From Vibrio neonatus (lineage in GTDB: Bacteria > Pseudomonadota > Gammaproteobacteria > Enterobacterales > Vibrionaceae): a stretch of DNA of 64,000 nucleotides. The DNA lies in contig NZ_AP024885.1 in assembly GCF_024346975.1 (NCBI RefSeq), positions 2,046,001 to 2,110,000 of the forward strand, in the 5' to 3' direction. A program made the position numbers and the translations under genes. Shown here piece by piece: positions 10,301-20,823 of the stretch (the first letter of the stretch is position 1; every line of letters begins with the position of its first letter). The notes under the pieces were generated by a model. It saw only the letters and a program-made list of their open reading frames with translations. It was not told the origin of the DNA and searched no databases.

Positions 10301-11194
10301 GTGGTTATGAGTCTCAACCTTCATTAAGATGTGTGCATCTTCATGGTTGTAAGAGTATTGACGAGTTTCTGGATCTGGGAAGAAACGACCCACTTTAGAG
10401 CCTTCCATAACTGCAGCGTTATCTTTATAAGCAGACAATACGTGGTCAGGAGTCACTTCCATGGTGTTTTTGATCATTTTGAACAATGACTTGTCTTGCG
10501 CGACGCCATCGATTGTCCAATCTGCGTTAAAGATCTTATGACGACAATGCTCTGAGTTTGCTTGAGCAAACATCATCAGCTCGATGTCGTTTGGATTACG
10601 GCCTAGTTTATTGAAGTTTTCAACTAGGTAATCAATTTCGTCTTCAGCTAGTGCAAGACCTAGGGTGATGTTTGCTTCTTCAAGGGCTTTACGGCCACCA
10701 GTAAGCAAGTCAACCACAGTGTGTGGCGCAGGTTCTGCAACCGTAAATAATGCTGAAGCTTGTTCCATCTCATTAAAGACCACTTCCATCATGCGGTCAT
10801 GAATCAATGCTTTCACTGCTTTGATTTGTGCTTCATCTAACGCTACTGATGTCTCAACGTAGTAAGCTGTACCACGTTCTAGACGCTTCACTGTGTCTAG
10901 ACCACAATTGTGGGCAATATCAGTCGATTTAGATGACCATGGGGAGATGGTGCCAGGGCGTGGAGTAACAAGGAATAAAGTCCCTTGAGGTTCATGCTCT
11001 TCGATCGTTGGACCATAGGTAAGCAGTTTTTCTAGCTTATCTGTCTCTGAGGCGTCAAGTTCTGCACTTACGTCTGCGAAGTGCATAAACTCAGCATAAA
11101 TACCTGTAACAGGTAGGCCTTGTTCACGACAAAGTTCTAGTAATTTTTGTACACGAAACTCAGAAAGAGCTGGGGAGCCACGCAAAATTCTCAT
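7301..11194 (-). CDS. purL: Phosphoribosylformylglycinamidine synthase (single chain)
   Basis: Fourth step of de novo purine synthesis: FGAR plus glutamine and ATP give FGAM. This is the large single-chain form of gammaproteobacteria, 1297 residues. An N-terminal PurS-like domain comes first, then the ATP-grasp-like synthase halves with [20 protein letters not shown] at about 295-314 and [14 protein letters not shown]-terminal class I glutaminase has the nucleophile in [10 protein letters not shown] (about 1140) and the His-Glu pair in MMPHPERVF near the end. It is not split or frameshifted. Regulation by PurR is indicated by the box at 11337-11352. Confidence 0.98.
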   Translation of the reverse strand: MRILRGSPALSEFRVQKLLELCREQGLPVTGIYAEFMHFADVSAELDASETDKLEKLLTYGPTIEEHEPQGTLFLVTPRPGTISPWSSKSTDIAHNCGLDTVKRLERGTAYYVETSVALDEAQIKAVKALIHDRMMEVVFNEMEQASALFTVAEPAPHTVVDLLTGGRKALEEANITLGLALAEDEIDYLVENFNKLGRNPNDIELMMFAQANSEHCRHKIFNADWTIDGVAQDKSLFKMIKNTMEVTPDHVLSAYKDNAAVMEGSKVGRFFPDPETRQYSYNHEDAHILMKVETHNHPTAISPWPGASTGSGGEIRDEGATGIGGKPKAGLVGFTTSNLRIPGFEQPWETDFGKPGRIVTALDIMTEGPLGGAAFNNEFGRPNLLGYFRTYEEKVTSHAGEEIRGYHKPIMLAGGMGNIRDEHVQKREIPVGAKLIVLGGPAMNIGLGGGAASSMASGQSAEDLDFASVQRENPEMERRCQEVIDRCWQLGEENPIAFIHDVGAGGISNALPELVDDGERGGKFQLRDVPNDEPGMSPLEIWCNESQERYVMAVADENMATFDAICKRERAPYAVVGIATEERELTLEDTHFDNTPIDMPMDVLLGKTPKMFRDAKTLKVDSPAINRDGVELNEAIDRVLRLPTVAEKTFLITIGDRSVTGLVARDQMVGPWQVPVANCAVTAASYDTYHGESMSIGERTPVALLDFGASARLAVGESLTNIAGTDIGDIKRIKLSANWMSPAGHPGEDAGLYEAVKAVGEELCPALGLTIPVGKDSMSMKTKWNENGEDKEVTSPLSLVITAFGRVEDVRKTVTPQLRTDKGESSLVLVDLGNGKNRLGATALAQVYKQLGDKPADVDNAEQLKGFFDAMQTLVRDDKLVAYHDKGDGGLFVTLAEMAFAGHCGVKADISELGEDVLAALFNEELGAVVQVNNSDLDFVRTVLASNGLEACSHVIGTVEATDKVEIYAHGAAVVDRSRTELRTIWAETTHKMQALRDNPVCADQEFAAKKDNSDPGLNVDLTFDVNEDIAAPYIATGVKPKMAILREQGVNSHVEMAAAFDRAGFDSVDIHMSDILTGQAVLEEYQGLVACGGFSYGDVLGAGEGWAKSVLFNAQARDQFAGFFNRQDTFSLGVCNGCQMLSNLKELIPGADLWPRFVRNESERFEARFSLVEVQKSDSVFFDGMAGSRMPIAVSHGEGRVEVKDSAHLNAIENSGTVALRYVDNNGNATQQYPNNPNGSPNAITGLTTADGRVTIMMPHPERVFRTVANSWAPESWGEDSAWMRMFRNVRKNIG

Positions 11195-11301
11195 GTGCTT
11201 AGGTCTCTTGATGATGGATTAAAGATAATATTCAAGTAAAAACAATAGGTTATGATTTCTTATTATTTTTACTTCAGTATTGCCTCTGCTGTTTCGGGCG
11301 T

Positions 11302-11352
11302 ATTATAAAGCAAATCTTTTTGTGAAGTAACACAAAAAGCAACCGTTTGCGC
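11302..11352 (-). promoter_or_regulatory. purL promoter with PurR operator
   Basis: On the minus strand TATAAT (11307-11302) is preceded by a 17-base spacer and a TTACTT -35 (11330-11325). Immediately upstream lies a PurR box: on the plus strand AAGCAACCGTTTGCGC (11337-11352) fits ANGCAANCGNTTNCNT at all defined bases but the last. It resembles the box before the purine permease operon, so biosynthesis and salvage appear to be co-repressed. Confidence 0.75.
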
Positions 11353-11518
11353 AAATTTTTGCGTCAAAGCCTTAGTTGAAGATAAATTACGCCTCATAAA
11401 AAATGAAACTGGCGTTAAGTACTTGTTAATACTGTTTCACTTCCCCCTTGATAGTGGGTTTGATATAAAGGCGTATAATTAAAACGATTACCCTCGATTG
11501 TTGGAGCGACAAAACACT

Positions 11519-13009
11519 ATGCGCACGTCTGTGTTAACTCAATGGTTAACGAAATTTTGTACATTGGCTATCGCCGTAGTGACCTTGCTTTCTGTTGCGG
11601 GCTGTCAATACGATACCGATACGCAAACTGAGCTACAAAAAATCCAAGAACGTGGCGTATTACGTGTCGGCACGCTAAACAATCAGCTTTCCTATTACAT
11701 TGGCCCCGACGGTCCAACAGGTATGGAGTACGACCTTGCCTCTGCTTTTGCCAATCAATTGGGTGTGCGTCTGGAAATCAAACCCGCTTATCGCCTATCT
11801 GAGCTATTCCCTGCTCTGCAAAATGGCGAAATAGATATTGTGGCAGCCGGACTCACTCAAGCGCCCAATAGAGTGAAAACATTTCGTGCCGGGCCTGCTT
11901 ACTACTACGTCAGTCAGCAAGTGGTGTATAAAAAAGGCACTTGGCGTCCGCGCAATCTAAAACAGCTTATCGACAGTGGCGAATCCATTACTGTGGTTAA
12001 AGGCTCACACTTTCAGCAAACCTTGTTGGATTTAGCCAAAACGCACCCCGACCTGAAATACACTATCACCGATAGTTACGATACTAACGATCTGCTAAAA
12101 CAAGTTTCCACAGGTGAACGTTTATTTACTGTGGTCGACTCTATCGAACTGTCACTTGCGCAGCGCATCTACCCAAACATCGCCTTAGCTTTTGAGCTTA
12201 CCGAAGATCAGCCGACATCATGGTACTTACCGCGCGGGGTTGATGAGAGTCTATATGCCTTAGTTATCGAGTTTTTTGGCAACATTCACCAAGACGGTCA
12301 GTTGCGTCTTATTGAAGAAAAGTACTTTGGCCACATCGACGACTTTGATTATGTGGATACTCGCGCCTTTGTCCGCGCACTGGACAGCAAGCTGCCAAAA
12401 TGGGAATCACTATTTCAAAAATACGCTGGTGAGTTTGATTGGCGTTTAGTGGCCGCGCTCGCCTATCAAGAATCTCACTGGAACCCTAAAGCTAAGTCTC
12501 CAACGGGAGTACGAGGTATGATGATGCTGACTCTACCTACTGCAAAAAGCGTGGGGGTAAAAGACCGTCTAGATCCAGAGCAATCGATTCGTGGCGGCGT
12601 TGAATATCTGAGAAAAATCGTCAATCGCATTCCCGACAGCATCAACCAACATGAAAAAATCTGGTTTGCACTGGCTTCTTATAATGTCGGATACGGTCAC
12701 GTAATGGATGCCCGACGCATTGCTAAAGCTCAAGGAGCCAATCCCGATCTGTGGAGTGATGTTAAAACTCGCCTGCCTAAACTGCGCAAAAAAGGCTACT
12801 ACGAATACACCCGTTACGGCTATGCCCGTGGCGATGAAGCCCTTAATTACGTAGAAAGTATTCGCCGATACTACCAAAGCATCATTGGCCATATTGACCA
12901 GCGTGATCATAAGCAAGTGGAAACAGGCACAGATGACCTAACGGTAATTGAGGCGCCAAACATGACACATTCGGCAGCAAAAACTGTAATAGACAGCGAT
13001 ACAAAATAG
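11519..13009 (+). CDS. mltF: Membrane-bound lytic murein transglycosylase F
   Basis: Outer-membrane lipoprotein that cleaves peptidoglycan with formation of 1,6-anhydro-muropeptides, active in cell-wall turnover. The 496 residues comprise a signal with lipobox near SVAGC, a periplasmic solute-binding-type domain (RGVLRVGTLNN to about residue 265), and a C-terminal SLT domain with the catalytic Glu in AYQESHWNPKAKSPTGVRGM. The two-domain layout is diagnostic of MltF. I use the ATG at 11519; a TTG at 11498 would add seven codons but the signal peptide looks normal without them. It is divergent from purL. Confidence 0.95.
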   Translation: MRTSVLTQWLTKFCTLAIAVVTLLSVAGCQYDTDTQTELQKIQERGVLRVGTLNNQLSYYIGPDGPTGMEYDLASAFANQLGVRLEIKPAYRLSELFPALQNGEIDIVAAGLTQAPNRVKTFRAGPAYYYVSQQVVYKKGTWRPRNLKQLIDSGESITVVKGSHFQQTLLDLAKTHPDLKYTITDSYDTNDLLKQVSTGERLFTVVDSIELSLAQRIYPNIALAFELTEDQPTSWYLPRGVDESLYALVIEFFGNIHQDGQLRLIEEKYFGHIDDFDYVDTRAFVRALDSKLPKWESLFQKYAGEFDWRLVAALAYQESHWNPKAKSPTGVRGMMMLTLPTAKSVGVKDRLDPEQSIRGGVEYLRKIVNRIPDSINQHEKIWFALASYNVGYGHVMDARRIAKAQGANPDLWSDVKTRLPKLRKKGYYEYTRYGYARGDEALNYVESIRRYYQSIIGHIDQRDHKQVETGTDDLTVIEAPNMTHSAAKTVIDSDTK

Positions 13010-13203
13010 TAATCGCATTCAAACGATTGATATAGCTCACATTTTAAATGTAAATATGCAAGGGCTTGCTTTATTTGAGAGATGTTTCCTTTGTTTGATT
13101 TCATATTACGGTAACAATCATGCTCTATATATGAGTACAGCAAGCGACAACAATGTGAGTGATTCAAACGTTTGCTGCCATAAATTTCATAGGAGATTGT
13201 TCG

Positions 13204-13338
13204 TTGAAACTGAAAAGAAAACTGTCAAAGAAATTATCAAGTGGCACTGTTTCAGCTAACCGTCGTAAGCGTATGCGAGCCAATAATAAGAAGAAGCTTC
13301 TTTGGCGAAATCGTTCTTACGTAACGTTAGCTATCTAG
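13204..13338 (+). CDS. Small highly basic protein, TTG start
   Basis: A 44-codon frame begins with TTG at 13204, eight bases after a full AGGAG (13191-13195), and ends at TAG 13336-13338. The product, starting MKLKRKLSKKLSSGTVSANR, has about 18 Lys/Arg in 44 residues, a Ser/Thr-rich middle and a hydrophobic tail YVTLAI. I do not recognise a family. The perfect ribosome site, the lack of other features in the mltF-tadA gap and the protein-like composition support it. It might bind nucleic acid or ribosomes, but that is a guess from charge alone. Confidence 0.55.
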   Translation: MKLKRKLSKKLSSGTVSANRRKRMRANNKKKLLWRNRSYVTLAI

Positions 13339-13385
13339 TCATACCCGCGCGCAAACATTTGGCACCCAAATAGCGAAATGTTTGC

Positions 13386-13931
13386 CTAATCCCCCACCTT
13401 CTGTTGCGCCTCTTTTTGTAAACGCTTTAACTCTTTTTGTTCCTTGCGACGTCGTTTAAAAAACGCTTGTAGTTGCTCTCGACACTCTTGCTCTAATAAC
13501 CCCGATTCAACCTCTGCAAAATGATACGCCGCTTGGCTAGAAAACAGATCTAACACTGTGCCCGCTGCGCCCGCTTTCAAATCAGGTGCGCCAAACACAA
13601 TGCGCTTTACTCTGCCATGCAATAATGCGCCTGCACACATAGGGCAAGGCTCTAGGGTTACGTATAAGGTGGTGTCTAATAGGCGGTAGTTTTGTAGCGA
13701 CTCACCGGCTTTCCTTAATACTTGAATCTCAGCATGTGCGGTGGCATCGTGTGCGCCAATACAGCGGTTCCATCCTTCGGCAATTATTTGATTGTCTTGA
13801 ACCAATACAGCGCCAACCGGAACTTCACCTTCATTTTCGGCATTGTGTGCCAGCGCAATCGCTCGGCGCATAAATTGCTTATCTTGCTCGGAAAACTTAG
13901 CAACTTCTACTTCATTCACTGTGTTACTCAC
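13386..13931 (-). CDS. tadA: tRNA-specific adenosine(34) deaminase
   Basis: Zinc enzyme that converts A34 to inosine in the anticodon of tRNA-Arg(ACG), needed to read CGU/CGC/CGA. The cytidine-deaminase fold is clear: HAEIQVL at about residues 68-74 supplies the zinc His and catalytic Glu, and EPCPMCAGAL at about 94-103 the two zinc cysteines. The 181 residues include a C-terminal tail very rich in Lys, Arg and Gln. An ATG at residue 22 is another possible start and would give a size closer to E. coli TadA. Its start overlaps the end of the LysR gene by eight bases, so the two are probably co-transcribed. Confidence 0.95.
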   Translation of the reverse strand: MSNTVNEVEVAKFSEQDKQFMRRAIALAHNAENEGEVPVGAVLVQDNQIIAEGWNRCIGAHDATAHAEIQVLRKAGESLQNYRLLDTTLYVTLEPCPMCAGALLHGRVKRIVFGAPDLKAGAAGTVLDLFSSQAAYHFAEVESGLLEQECREQLQAFFKRRRKEQKELKRLQKEAQQKVGD

Positions 13932-14814
13932 TCTCTATACGGCCTTGCGCCAGTTGTTCACTGAAAAACTCTATGGCGAGTTTTACTTTGGGTGATAAAT
14001 GCCTATTTTGCGGATATAGCGCCCAAATGGTCTCTTTTTCTGCGCGATAACCCTTTAGTAGCTCAAGCAAGCTATGATCCTGCAAATAACGGTCAACATA
14101 GAAATCAGGCAATTGCACAATGCCATTACCTTGCAATACCGCTTGGGTGAGCACATTACCACTATTACATCGAAATCGCCCTTTCATCGTCAGATTTAGT
14201 GGTTGGCTATTATCCGTAAAACGCCACGTTGATGATGAGCCCAACAAGCAAGGATAGTCTGCCAGTTGCGCAGGGGATGTCGGCTCTCCATATTGAGCAA
14301 TAAACCCAGCTGAAGCGCACACATATTGTTGTCGCTCGGTCAGCTTTTTAGCAATCAATGATGAATCAGGAAGCGTACCAATGCGTATCGCGATATCAAA
14401 TTTGTCAGCGATCAGATCCAAGCGCTTATTACTCAGTTGTAAGTCTAATTCTAACTGCGGATAACGGGTGGCAAATTGCATCAGCATCGGCGCTATCACG
14501 CTTTCCCCGTAAGTTGTTGGGGCGGTAATTCGCAGACGTCCTATGGGCTGAGAATGCACTTGAGTCACTTCTCTTTCCGCTTCAGCAAGCCCATCCAGCA
14601 GCATACGGCAATGCTGAGCATAACCTAAGCCCACTTCGGTTACAGAAACGCGGCGAGTCGTTCTTTGCACTAGCTTTACCCCTAAGCGAGCTTCTAAAGT
14701 AGACAACTTGCGGCTCACTTGCGCCACGGATGTATCTAGCGTTTGCGCCGCTTTGGTAAAACTTTCACTATCAACCACTGCAACAAACTCTTCAATGCCT
14801 TCCCATTGCGACAT
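13924..14814 (-). CDS. LysR-family regulator, probably of the formaldehyde genes
   Basis: A 296-residue LysR-type regulator. The N-terminal winged helix-turn-helix covers about residues 5-65 (SFTKAAQTLDTSVAQVSRKLSTLE in outline, with VSRKLSTLEARLGVKL as the recognition part). An effector domain follows, starting at IGRLRITAPTTYGES. It is divergent from frmA with 118 bases between them, the usual arrangement for a LysR protein and its target, so control of frmA-fghA is a reasonable inference. It overlaps tadA downstream, an odd pairing with a tRNA-editing enzyme. Confidence 0.88.
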   Translation of the reverse strand: MSQWEGIEEFVAVVDSESFTKAAQTLDTSVAQVSRKLSTLEARLGVKLVQRTTRRVSVTEVGLGYAQHCRMLLDGLAEAEREVTQVHSQPIGRLRITAPTTYGESVIAPMLMQFATRYPQLELDLQLSNKRLDLIADKFDIAIRIGTLPDSSLIAKKLTERQQYVCASAGFIAQYGEPTSPAQLADYPCLLGSSSTWRFTDNSQPLNLTMKGRFRCNSGNVLTQAVLQGNGIVQLPDFYVDRYLQDHSLLELLKGYRAEKETIWALYPQNRHLSPKVKLAIEFFSEQLAQGRIESE

Positions 14815-14923
14815 TATTACACCTGCGTAAAAGTAATTTACATAAAGGCTAGTTTATCACCTCAAAAGAAACAATATAATCATCCTCATAGTCTAAAGTT
14901 TTAATTCATACGTTCGCCAATAG

Positions 14924-16075
<1,152 letters not shown>

Positions 16076-16087
16076 GTCTTTCTTTTT

Positions 16088-16119
16088 GGCGCTGTACATT
16101 ATTCATTAATCGCAGCGCC
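16088..16119 (+). terminator. Hairpin with T-rich tail between frmA and fghA
   Basis: GGCGCTG (16088-16094) pairs with CAGCGCC (16113-16119) and TTTTCTT follows. An 18-base loop makes it weak. It could cause partial termination and lower fghA expression relative to frmA. Confidence 0.5.
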
Positions 16120-16160
16120 TTTTCTTATTATCAGAAAGCAATATTACTACAGGAAACACT

Positions 16161-16997
16161 ATGTCCATCCAACTTCTCAGTCAAAATACCGTGTTTGGTG
16201 GACTCCACCAGCGATACACCCATCAAGCACACTCAACTAACACCCAAATGACCTTTGCCATTTTTTTGCCGCCGCAAGCACAGCAACACGCAGTGCCCGT
16301 ATTGTATTGGCTATCAGGGTTAACCTGTAACGATGAAAACTTTATGCAAAAAGCAGGCGCGTTTCGTAAAGCCGCAGAACTCGGTATTGCTATTGTTGCG
16401 CCCGATACTAGCCCCAGAGGCGAAACTGTTGCAGATGATGCTGAGCAGGCCTATGACTTAGGTTTAGGCGCAGGCTTTTATCTCAATGCCACTCAAGCGC
16501 CTTGGGATAAACACTATCAGATGTATTCCTATATTGTTGATGAACTGCCAGCACTCATTGCAGAGCACTTCCCTGTCACCGATAAACAATCACTCGCAGG
16601 GCACAGCATGGGCGGTCATGGCGCATTGACTATCGGCTTAAAAAACCCACATCAATATCAGTCGATTTCGGCGTTTAGCCCTATCACAAACCCAACAGAA
16701 TGCCCGTGGGGCATCAAAGCATTTTCTCATTATCTGGGGAATGACCAAAGTACATGGGCCGAATATGATGCATGTAAACTGCTCGCCAAACACGGCAGTC
16801 GTTTACCTATCTTGATAGACCAAGGTGATGCGGATGGCTTTTTAGAAGAGCAACTCAAGCCTAATCACCTTATCGATGTCGCCGCACAGCAAGACATCGA
16901 CTTTGAACTGCGCATGCAAGCGGGTTATGACCATAGCTACTTTTTCATTTCTAGCTTTATCGATGATCACTTGAGTTTCCACGCCAAACATTTGTAG
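16161..16997 (+). CDS. fghA: S-formylglutathione hydrolase
   Basis: Serine hydrolase that releases formate and glutathione from S-formylglutathione, completing formaldehyde detoxification after FrmA. The 278-residue alpha/beta hydrolase has YWLSGLTCNDENF at about residue 50, the nucleophile in AGHSMGGHGA at about 149, an acid residue in DQGDADGFL at about 225, and the His in AGYDHSYFFISSF at about 258. All three triad parts are present. It is preceded by AGGAAAC. It ends at a strong terminator shared with the facing transporter gene. Confidence 0.95.
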   Translation: MSIQLLSQNTVFGGLHQRYTHQAHSTNTQMTFAIFLPPQAQQHAVPVLYWLSGLTCNDENFMQKAGAFRKAAELGIAIVAPDTSPRGETVADDAEQAYDLGLGAGFYLNATQAPWDKHYQMYSYIVDELPALIAEHFPVTDKQSLAGHSMGGHGALTIGLKNPHQYQSISAFSPITNPTECPWGIKAFSHYLGNDQSTWAEYDACKLLAKHGSRLPILIDQGDADGFLEEQLKPNHLIDVAAQQDIDFELRMQAGYDHSYFFISSFIDDHLSFHAKHL

Positions 16998-17025
16998 CAA
17001 CCAGCCCTTTGGTTTAAACATAAAA

Positions 17026-17050
17026 AACCCGCTATGCAACATAGCGGGTT
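17026..17050. terminator. Bidirectional terminator between fghA and the AbgT gene
   Basis: AACCCGCTAT pairs with ATAGCGGGTT around a five-base loop, with A-run before and TTATTTTT after. Confidence 0.85.
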
Positions 17051-17079
17051 TTATTTTTAGAATCAGCTTATCGCAACGC

Positions 17080-18639
17080 TTACATTGTGTAAGTGTAAGG
17101 TGCTTGAATACCTAGCGGAATACCCAGTGCCCAGTAAGCAAGCAAGAATATTGTCCAACCAATCAGCATGGCAATGGAGAATGGCATCATTAGTGACGCA
17201 AGCGTACCAATACCCGTATTCTTCACATATCGCTGACAGTACACCACCACTAGTGGGAAGAACACCATCAATGGTGAGATGATATTCGATACTGAATCAC
17301 CCACACGGTACGCCGCTTGAGATAGCTCAGGAGAAATCCCTACCGCCATCAACATAGGTACAAGGATAGGACCAATCAATGCCCATTTCGCCGATGCAGA
17401 ACCTACCAGTAAGTTCACCATTGCAGTAAGCAAAATCATACCCACAACTGTCGCTTCACCTGGAAGGTTCATCGCTTTTAGGCCTTCCGCGCCATATAGC
17501 GCAAGCATAGTACCAATGTTAGATTGACCAAACGCCACTAGGAACTGCGCACAGAAGAATGACATCACCATGTAAGCACCCATAGTGTTCATGGTGTCAG
17601 ACATCGACTTAATCACATCATTACTGCTAGAGAACTTACCTACTACGCGGCCATAAACGATGCCCGGAATGATAAATAGGATAAAGATCAGTGGCACAAT
17701 CGACTGCATGATAGGCGCAGAGAACGCAGTAATTTCACCTTCTGGGGAACGTAACGCAGAGTTCTCAGGCATGATAGCAAACACTAACAGTGCAATACCT
17801 ACCATCATTGACCAGCCAGCGTATTTGAAGGCTTTTGATTCAAGCTCTGTCATAGAACCCAAATCAGGTGCTTCTTCTGCATCTTCATCAACATTCGTTG
17901 TAGCGTTTAGGCGCGGCTCAATAATGCGCTCAGTCACGAACCAACCAATCGCGATAATCAATACCGAAGATAGACCAGTAAAGTAGATGTTTGCCAGTGG
18001 GTTAACAATATACTCAGGGTCTAATACGTTTGCTGCTGTCTGCGTGAAACCAGCCAGTAGCGGGTCGATACCAGAGGGAATAAAGTTAGCAGAGAACCCC
18101 CCTGATACGCCCGCAAACGCTGCTGCAATACCCGCCAATGGATGACGACCTGCCGCATGGAAAATGATACCGCCTAATGGGATAACTAATACATAACCTG
18201 CATCTGCGGCTGTGTGAGACACAATAGCCACTAGGATTAGCATTGGCGTTAACAGTTTTGCTGGCGTAAAGCTCAGCATTTTTTTCAGGCCGGTAGTAAT
18301 AAAGCCTGAAGAGTCAGCAACACCTACACCCAGCATTGCTACTAAAACGATACCTAGCGGCGCAAAACCGGTAAAGGTTGTGACCATATTAGCTAAGAAA
18401 CTGGCTAACGCATCACCGGTTAAAAGGTTAGTAATTTCAAGAGGATTGCCAGTGCGTGGGTTAACTAAGTCAAAAGAAACATGCGATAGTAAGGCTGAAG
18501 ATACCCAAACTATAATTAATGCCCAAAAGAATAAAATTGCGGGATCAGGGATCTTATTACCTGCTTTTTCAATCAGGTTTAAGAAGCGATCCATACCACC
18601 TTGTTTAGGTGTAGCTGCATCAGCTAATTGGTTGCTCAT
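17080..18639 (-). CDS. AbgT-family transporter
   Basis: Inner-membrane transporter of the AbgT family, known for uptake of p-aminobenzoyl-glutamate in E. coli and for antimetabolite (sulfonamide) efflux in other members. The 519 residues start with a cytoplasmic segment containing GGMDRFLNLIEKAGNKIPDP, a family hallmark. About a dozen hydrophobic helices follow, with helical-hairpin-like stretches such as NFIPSGIDPLLAG and GSASAKWALIGPILVPMLM. There is no abgAB amidohydrolase beside it, so substrate and direction remain open. It is transcribed alone, convergent with fghA. Confidence 0.9.
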   Translation of the reverse strand: MSNQLADAATPKQGGMDRFLNLIEKAGNKIPDPAILFFWALIIVWVSSALLSHVSFDLVNPRTGNPLEITNLLTGDALASFLANMVTTFTGFAPLGIVLVAMLGVGVADSSGFITTGLKKMLSFTPAKLLTPMLILVAIVSHTAADAGYVLVIPLGGIIFHAAGRHPLAGIAAAFAGVSGGFSANFIPSGIDPLLAGFTQTAANVLDPEYIVNPLANIYFTGLSSVLIIAIGWFVTERIIEPRLNATTNVDEDAEEAPDLGSMTELESKAFKYAGWSMMVGIALLVFAIMPENSALRSPEGEITAFSAPIMQSIVPLIFILFIIPGIVYGRVVGKFSSSNDVIKSMSDTMNTMGAYMVMSFFCAQFLVAFGQSNIGTMLALYGAEGLKAMNLPGEATVVGMILLTAMVNLLVGSASAKWALIGPILVPMLMAVGISPELSQAAYRVGDSVSNIISPLMVFFPLVVVYCQRYVKNTGIGTLASLMMPFSIAMLIGWTIFLLAYWALGIPLGIQAPYTYTM

Positions 18640-18928
18640 TGGATTACCACCGTATCAGGTTACAGAAATGTAAAACCGTTAAATATAGGTCTTATTTTTA
18701 TTAAGGCGGGCATTCTAACCAATTAGTCAGACAAAAACAGAATCTAAGTTTGCAAAATGTGCTACTTAGCAGAAGTTTTGCATATTAAAAACAACTACGA
18801 CACAAATAAAAACACAGACACAAATAAACAAAAACAGCATCGCAACTTTTTATTTACTTGCATTCATCTCGCTTATGAGTTTTATCTCATAAAGAAAATT
18901 CATCGTTAACAAAAAACACACATTCCTA
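18640..18928. other. AT-rich spacer upstream of the AbgT gene
   Basis: No gene is visible. The only structure is TTATGAG (18873-18879) pairing with CTCATAA (18886-18892) around a six-base centre, which could end the minor pilin operon or act as an operator. No T-run follows it on the minus strand. Confidence 0.4.
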
Positions 18929-19333
18929 TTATTTGAATGCGACCCAAGTAGATAAGGATAAGCTCTGCTGACGACGCCATGGATCAGTCCAACTGGCTGA
19001 AACTGTAATATGCGTACCCGATATTCCTAGCGATGAAACTGCATATTTTTTCTGACTGGATATTTGAAGTTCTGCTATTTGTAGAGTGCTACTGGCGAGA
19101 TCATTCTCAAACGCTATGCTTTCACCTGTTAGCACTTCTAATCGGTGTCGCTCTAGCCTGTTCTCAACAACATTTAATACTTGTAAACTTTGCTCAGCAA
19201 ATTTGACTTCTCGCTGTATAAATACCCCGCCTTCGATCAGTAACACAGACAACAGCGAAACCAAGGCGCTGGCGGTAAGCACCTCTAATAAACTAAAGCC
19301 GGTTTGCGCTTTGGGTACTGAATTAGAAATCAC
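18929..19333 (-). CDS. Minor pilin, PilV-like
   Basis: Type IV pilus minor pilin made with a prepilin leader. I start at the GTG at 19333, which has AAGGA seven bases upstream and overlaps the end of the preceding gene. This gives leader MISNSVPKAQTG followed by the mature N-terminus FSLLEVLTASALVSLLSVLL, with the required Gly at -1 and Glu at +5. Total is about 134 residues. The longer reading from 19405 would bury the leader and is unlikely. It is last in a four-gene operon of pilin-like proteins next to dnaJ, which in V. cholerae occupies the same place (VC0857-VC0861 region, from memory). Confidence 0.8.
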   Translation of the reverse strand: MISNSVPKAQTGFSLLEVLTASALVSLLSVLLIEGGVFIQREVKFAEQSLQVLNVVENRLERHRLEVLTGESIAFENDLASSTLQIAELQISSQKKYAVSSLGISGTHITVSASWTDPWRRQQSLSLSTWVAFK

Positions 19334-20231
19334 GCCAACTTCCTTGAAGCCAACTTCGCTTAGCAAACTTAACTCTGGCTTCCTGCAAGCTGTGCGTATT
19401 TTCAAGCACTAGCAATTCGGCTTGGCTTGTATCCATAGGCTCAGCAAGATGCAGTTGTAATCCTCCATCAATGCTTAACGTCCCTTGCATAACCACGGCT
19501 TGTGTAGACTCTGTTTGCTGCCAAATAGCCAATATTCCGCGCAATGTACCCGAAACCATCAGCTCAATAGAGTCACCGACAAACAGTAAGTTGAGCGGAG
19601 TTTGCTGAGATCTAGCCATAATTTGTTGCCACTGCATAAGATTGATAGCGCAGCTACCTTCAATCACGATATCTGTACTGGCGGTTTGGGTTAAATAAGT
19701 CAGCAGCTCACTGCCGCAGGTTTGTTTTGATGTCACTTGCAGCGTGCTCCCCCACCGCTGCTGTAATGATGCAATATCGTCATAAGCATAAAATGACAGT
19801 AATGCCGATGGCTCAACTAAGCTCGAGGTTGCGGTAAATGCACTATCAAGAGCGAGGTTACTTATCACGGCGTAGTCTTGCTCCATATCGCCAAATTGAA
19901 TGACAGCACTGGTGGCAATGCTCTCTTTATGCGCTTCAATTTTATATTGGTTGGCAGCTTGTTGTGGCTCAATTACAACCTGCACTTCAGCCTCATTATC
20001 ACATTCGTTGCTAGGTAAGTGTTGGATCACGCTTAAATGCATAGCCTGACAATTGAGCATGGATTCCAACTCCCAATCCAAACTAGCTCGTCTTTGATAC
20101 ATGTAAGACTGCCCACTTAATGCATTAGCAAGATAGCGAGCGTTATCCAGCGCCAAAAAGCCTAATACAAACAACAAACTTAAAACAGTTAACAACACAT
20201 AACCCTTATTCGAGTGCATTGCCTTACTCAT
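19323..20231 (-). CDS. PilX-like minor pilin protein
   Basis: A 302-residue protein with a short N-terminus ending SNKG, then a hydrophobic helix YVLLTVLSLLFVLGFLALD. This fits a prepilin leader cut after Gly, although the usual +5 Glu is absent (Thr instead), as in PilX/GspK-type minor pilins. The rest is a Cys-containing, beta-rich extracellular domain. The start is taken at the ATG 20231 overlapping the end of the PilW-like gene; an ATG at 20219 is also possible. It overlaps the PilV-like gene by 11 bases, so translation is probably coupled. Confidence 0.75.
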   Translation of the reverse strand: MSKAMHSNKGYVLLTVLSLLFVLGFLALDNARYLANALSGQSYMYQRRASLDWELESMLNCQAMHLSVIQHLPSNECDNEAEVQVVIEPQQAANQYKIEAHKESIATSAVIQFGDMEQDYAVISNLALDSAFTATSSLVEPSALLSFYAYDDIASLQQRWGSTLQVTSKQTCGSELLTYLTQTASTDIVIEGSCAINLMQWQQIMARSQQTPLNLLFVGDSIELMVSGTLRGILAIWQQTESTQAVVMQGTLSIDGGLQLHLAEPMDTSQAELLVLENTHSLQEARVKFAKRSWLQGSWRDF

Positions 20232-20823
20232 CAGTTGAGAATTTAATATTGCGTGAAGCAACCAACACCTGATGAGTTACTGGCGACTCGCCTTTAATGG
20301 CAATGCCGTATTCAATATCAACCAAGTGTTCAGCGGAGCCTAAGCCTGAAACGTCCAACTGTCTGAAAGAGAGAAGTTTGTCATTTAGCATTGAGTAATT
20401 GATGTTTTCTGAGCAGGTTTGCGTGATAGGTTGCGGTACGTCAGTAGAATCTGCGCAGTATTTGAGTTTGTATTGCGCAGCGTCGCGCCAAATCAGTATT
20501 CGGCGATAACCTCCTTGTTCATCTTGGTAACCCAGCCCCAGTTTGGATGCTTCGATATAGGTCGATGCCAACTGCTGATAACCCGAACGACGAACTTCAC
20601 CGCGTAAATAACTGGCAAGATAGTGGCTTTCTATAAAGCGTTGCGTGTGCTTAATTTGTTGGGCTAGTAATTGTTGTTGATGAACAAGTAAGGTGCACAC
20701 TGCAACCAACAACACGCTTGATAAACCTAGGCTCAATACGAGTTCAAGTACCGACAGCCCCTGCTGACAACGATAAGTTACAGTGCGGGGAGAACATGCA
20801 GAATTAACACGCGGGATAACCAT
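20224..20823 (-). CDS. PilW-like minor pilin
   Basis: Minor pilin with an unusually long leader ending TYRCQQG, then LSVLELVLSLGLSSVLLVA: Gly -1 and Glu +5 are both present. The ATG at 20823 has GAGGAG eight bases upstream and lies inside the last codons of the FimT-like gene, so I reject the much longer open frame reaching 21069, which is only the shadow of that gene. About 199 residues. PilW-type proteins help prime pilus assembly and can cap the fibre. The body has two Cys that could form the family disulfide. Confidence 0.8.
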   Translation of the reverse strand: MVIPRVNSACSPRTVTYRCQQGLSVLELVLSLGLSSVLLVAVCTLLVHQQQLLAQQIKHTQRFIESHYLASYLRGEVRRSGYQQLASTYIEASKLGLGYQDEQGGYRRILIWRDAAQYKLKYCADSTDVPQPITQTCSENINYSMLNDKLLSFRQLDVSGLGSAEHLVDIEYGIAIKGESPVTHQVLVASRNIKFSTDE

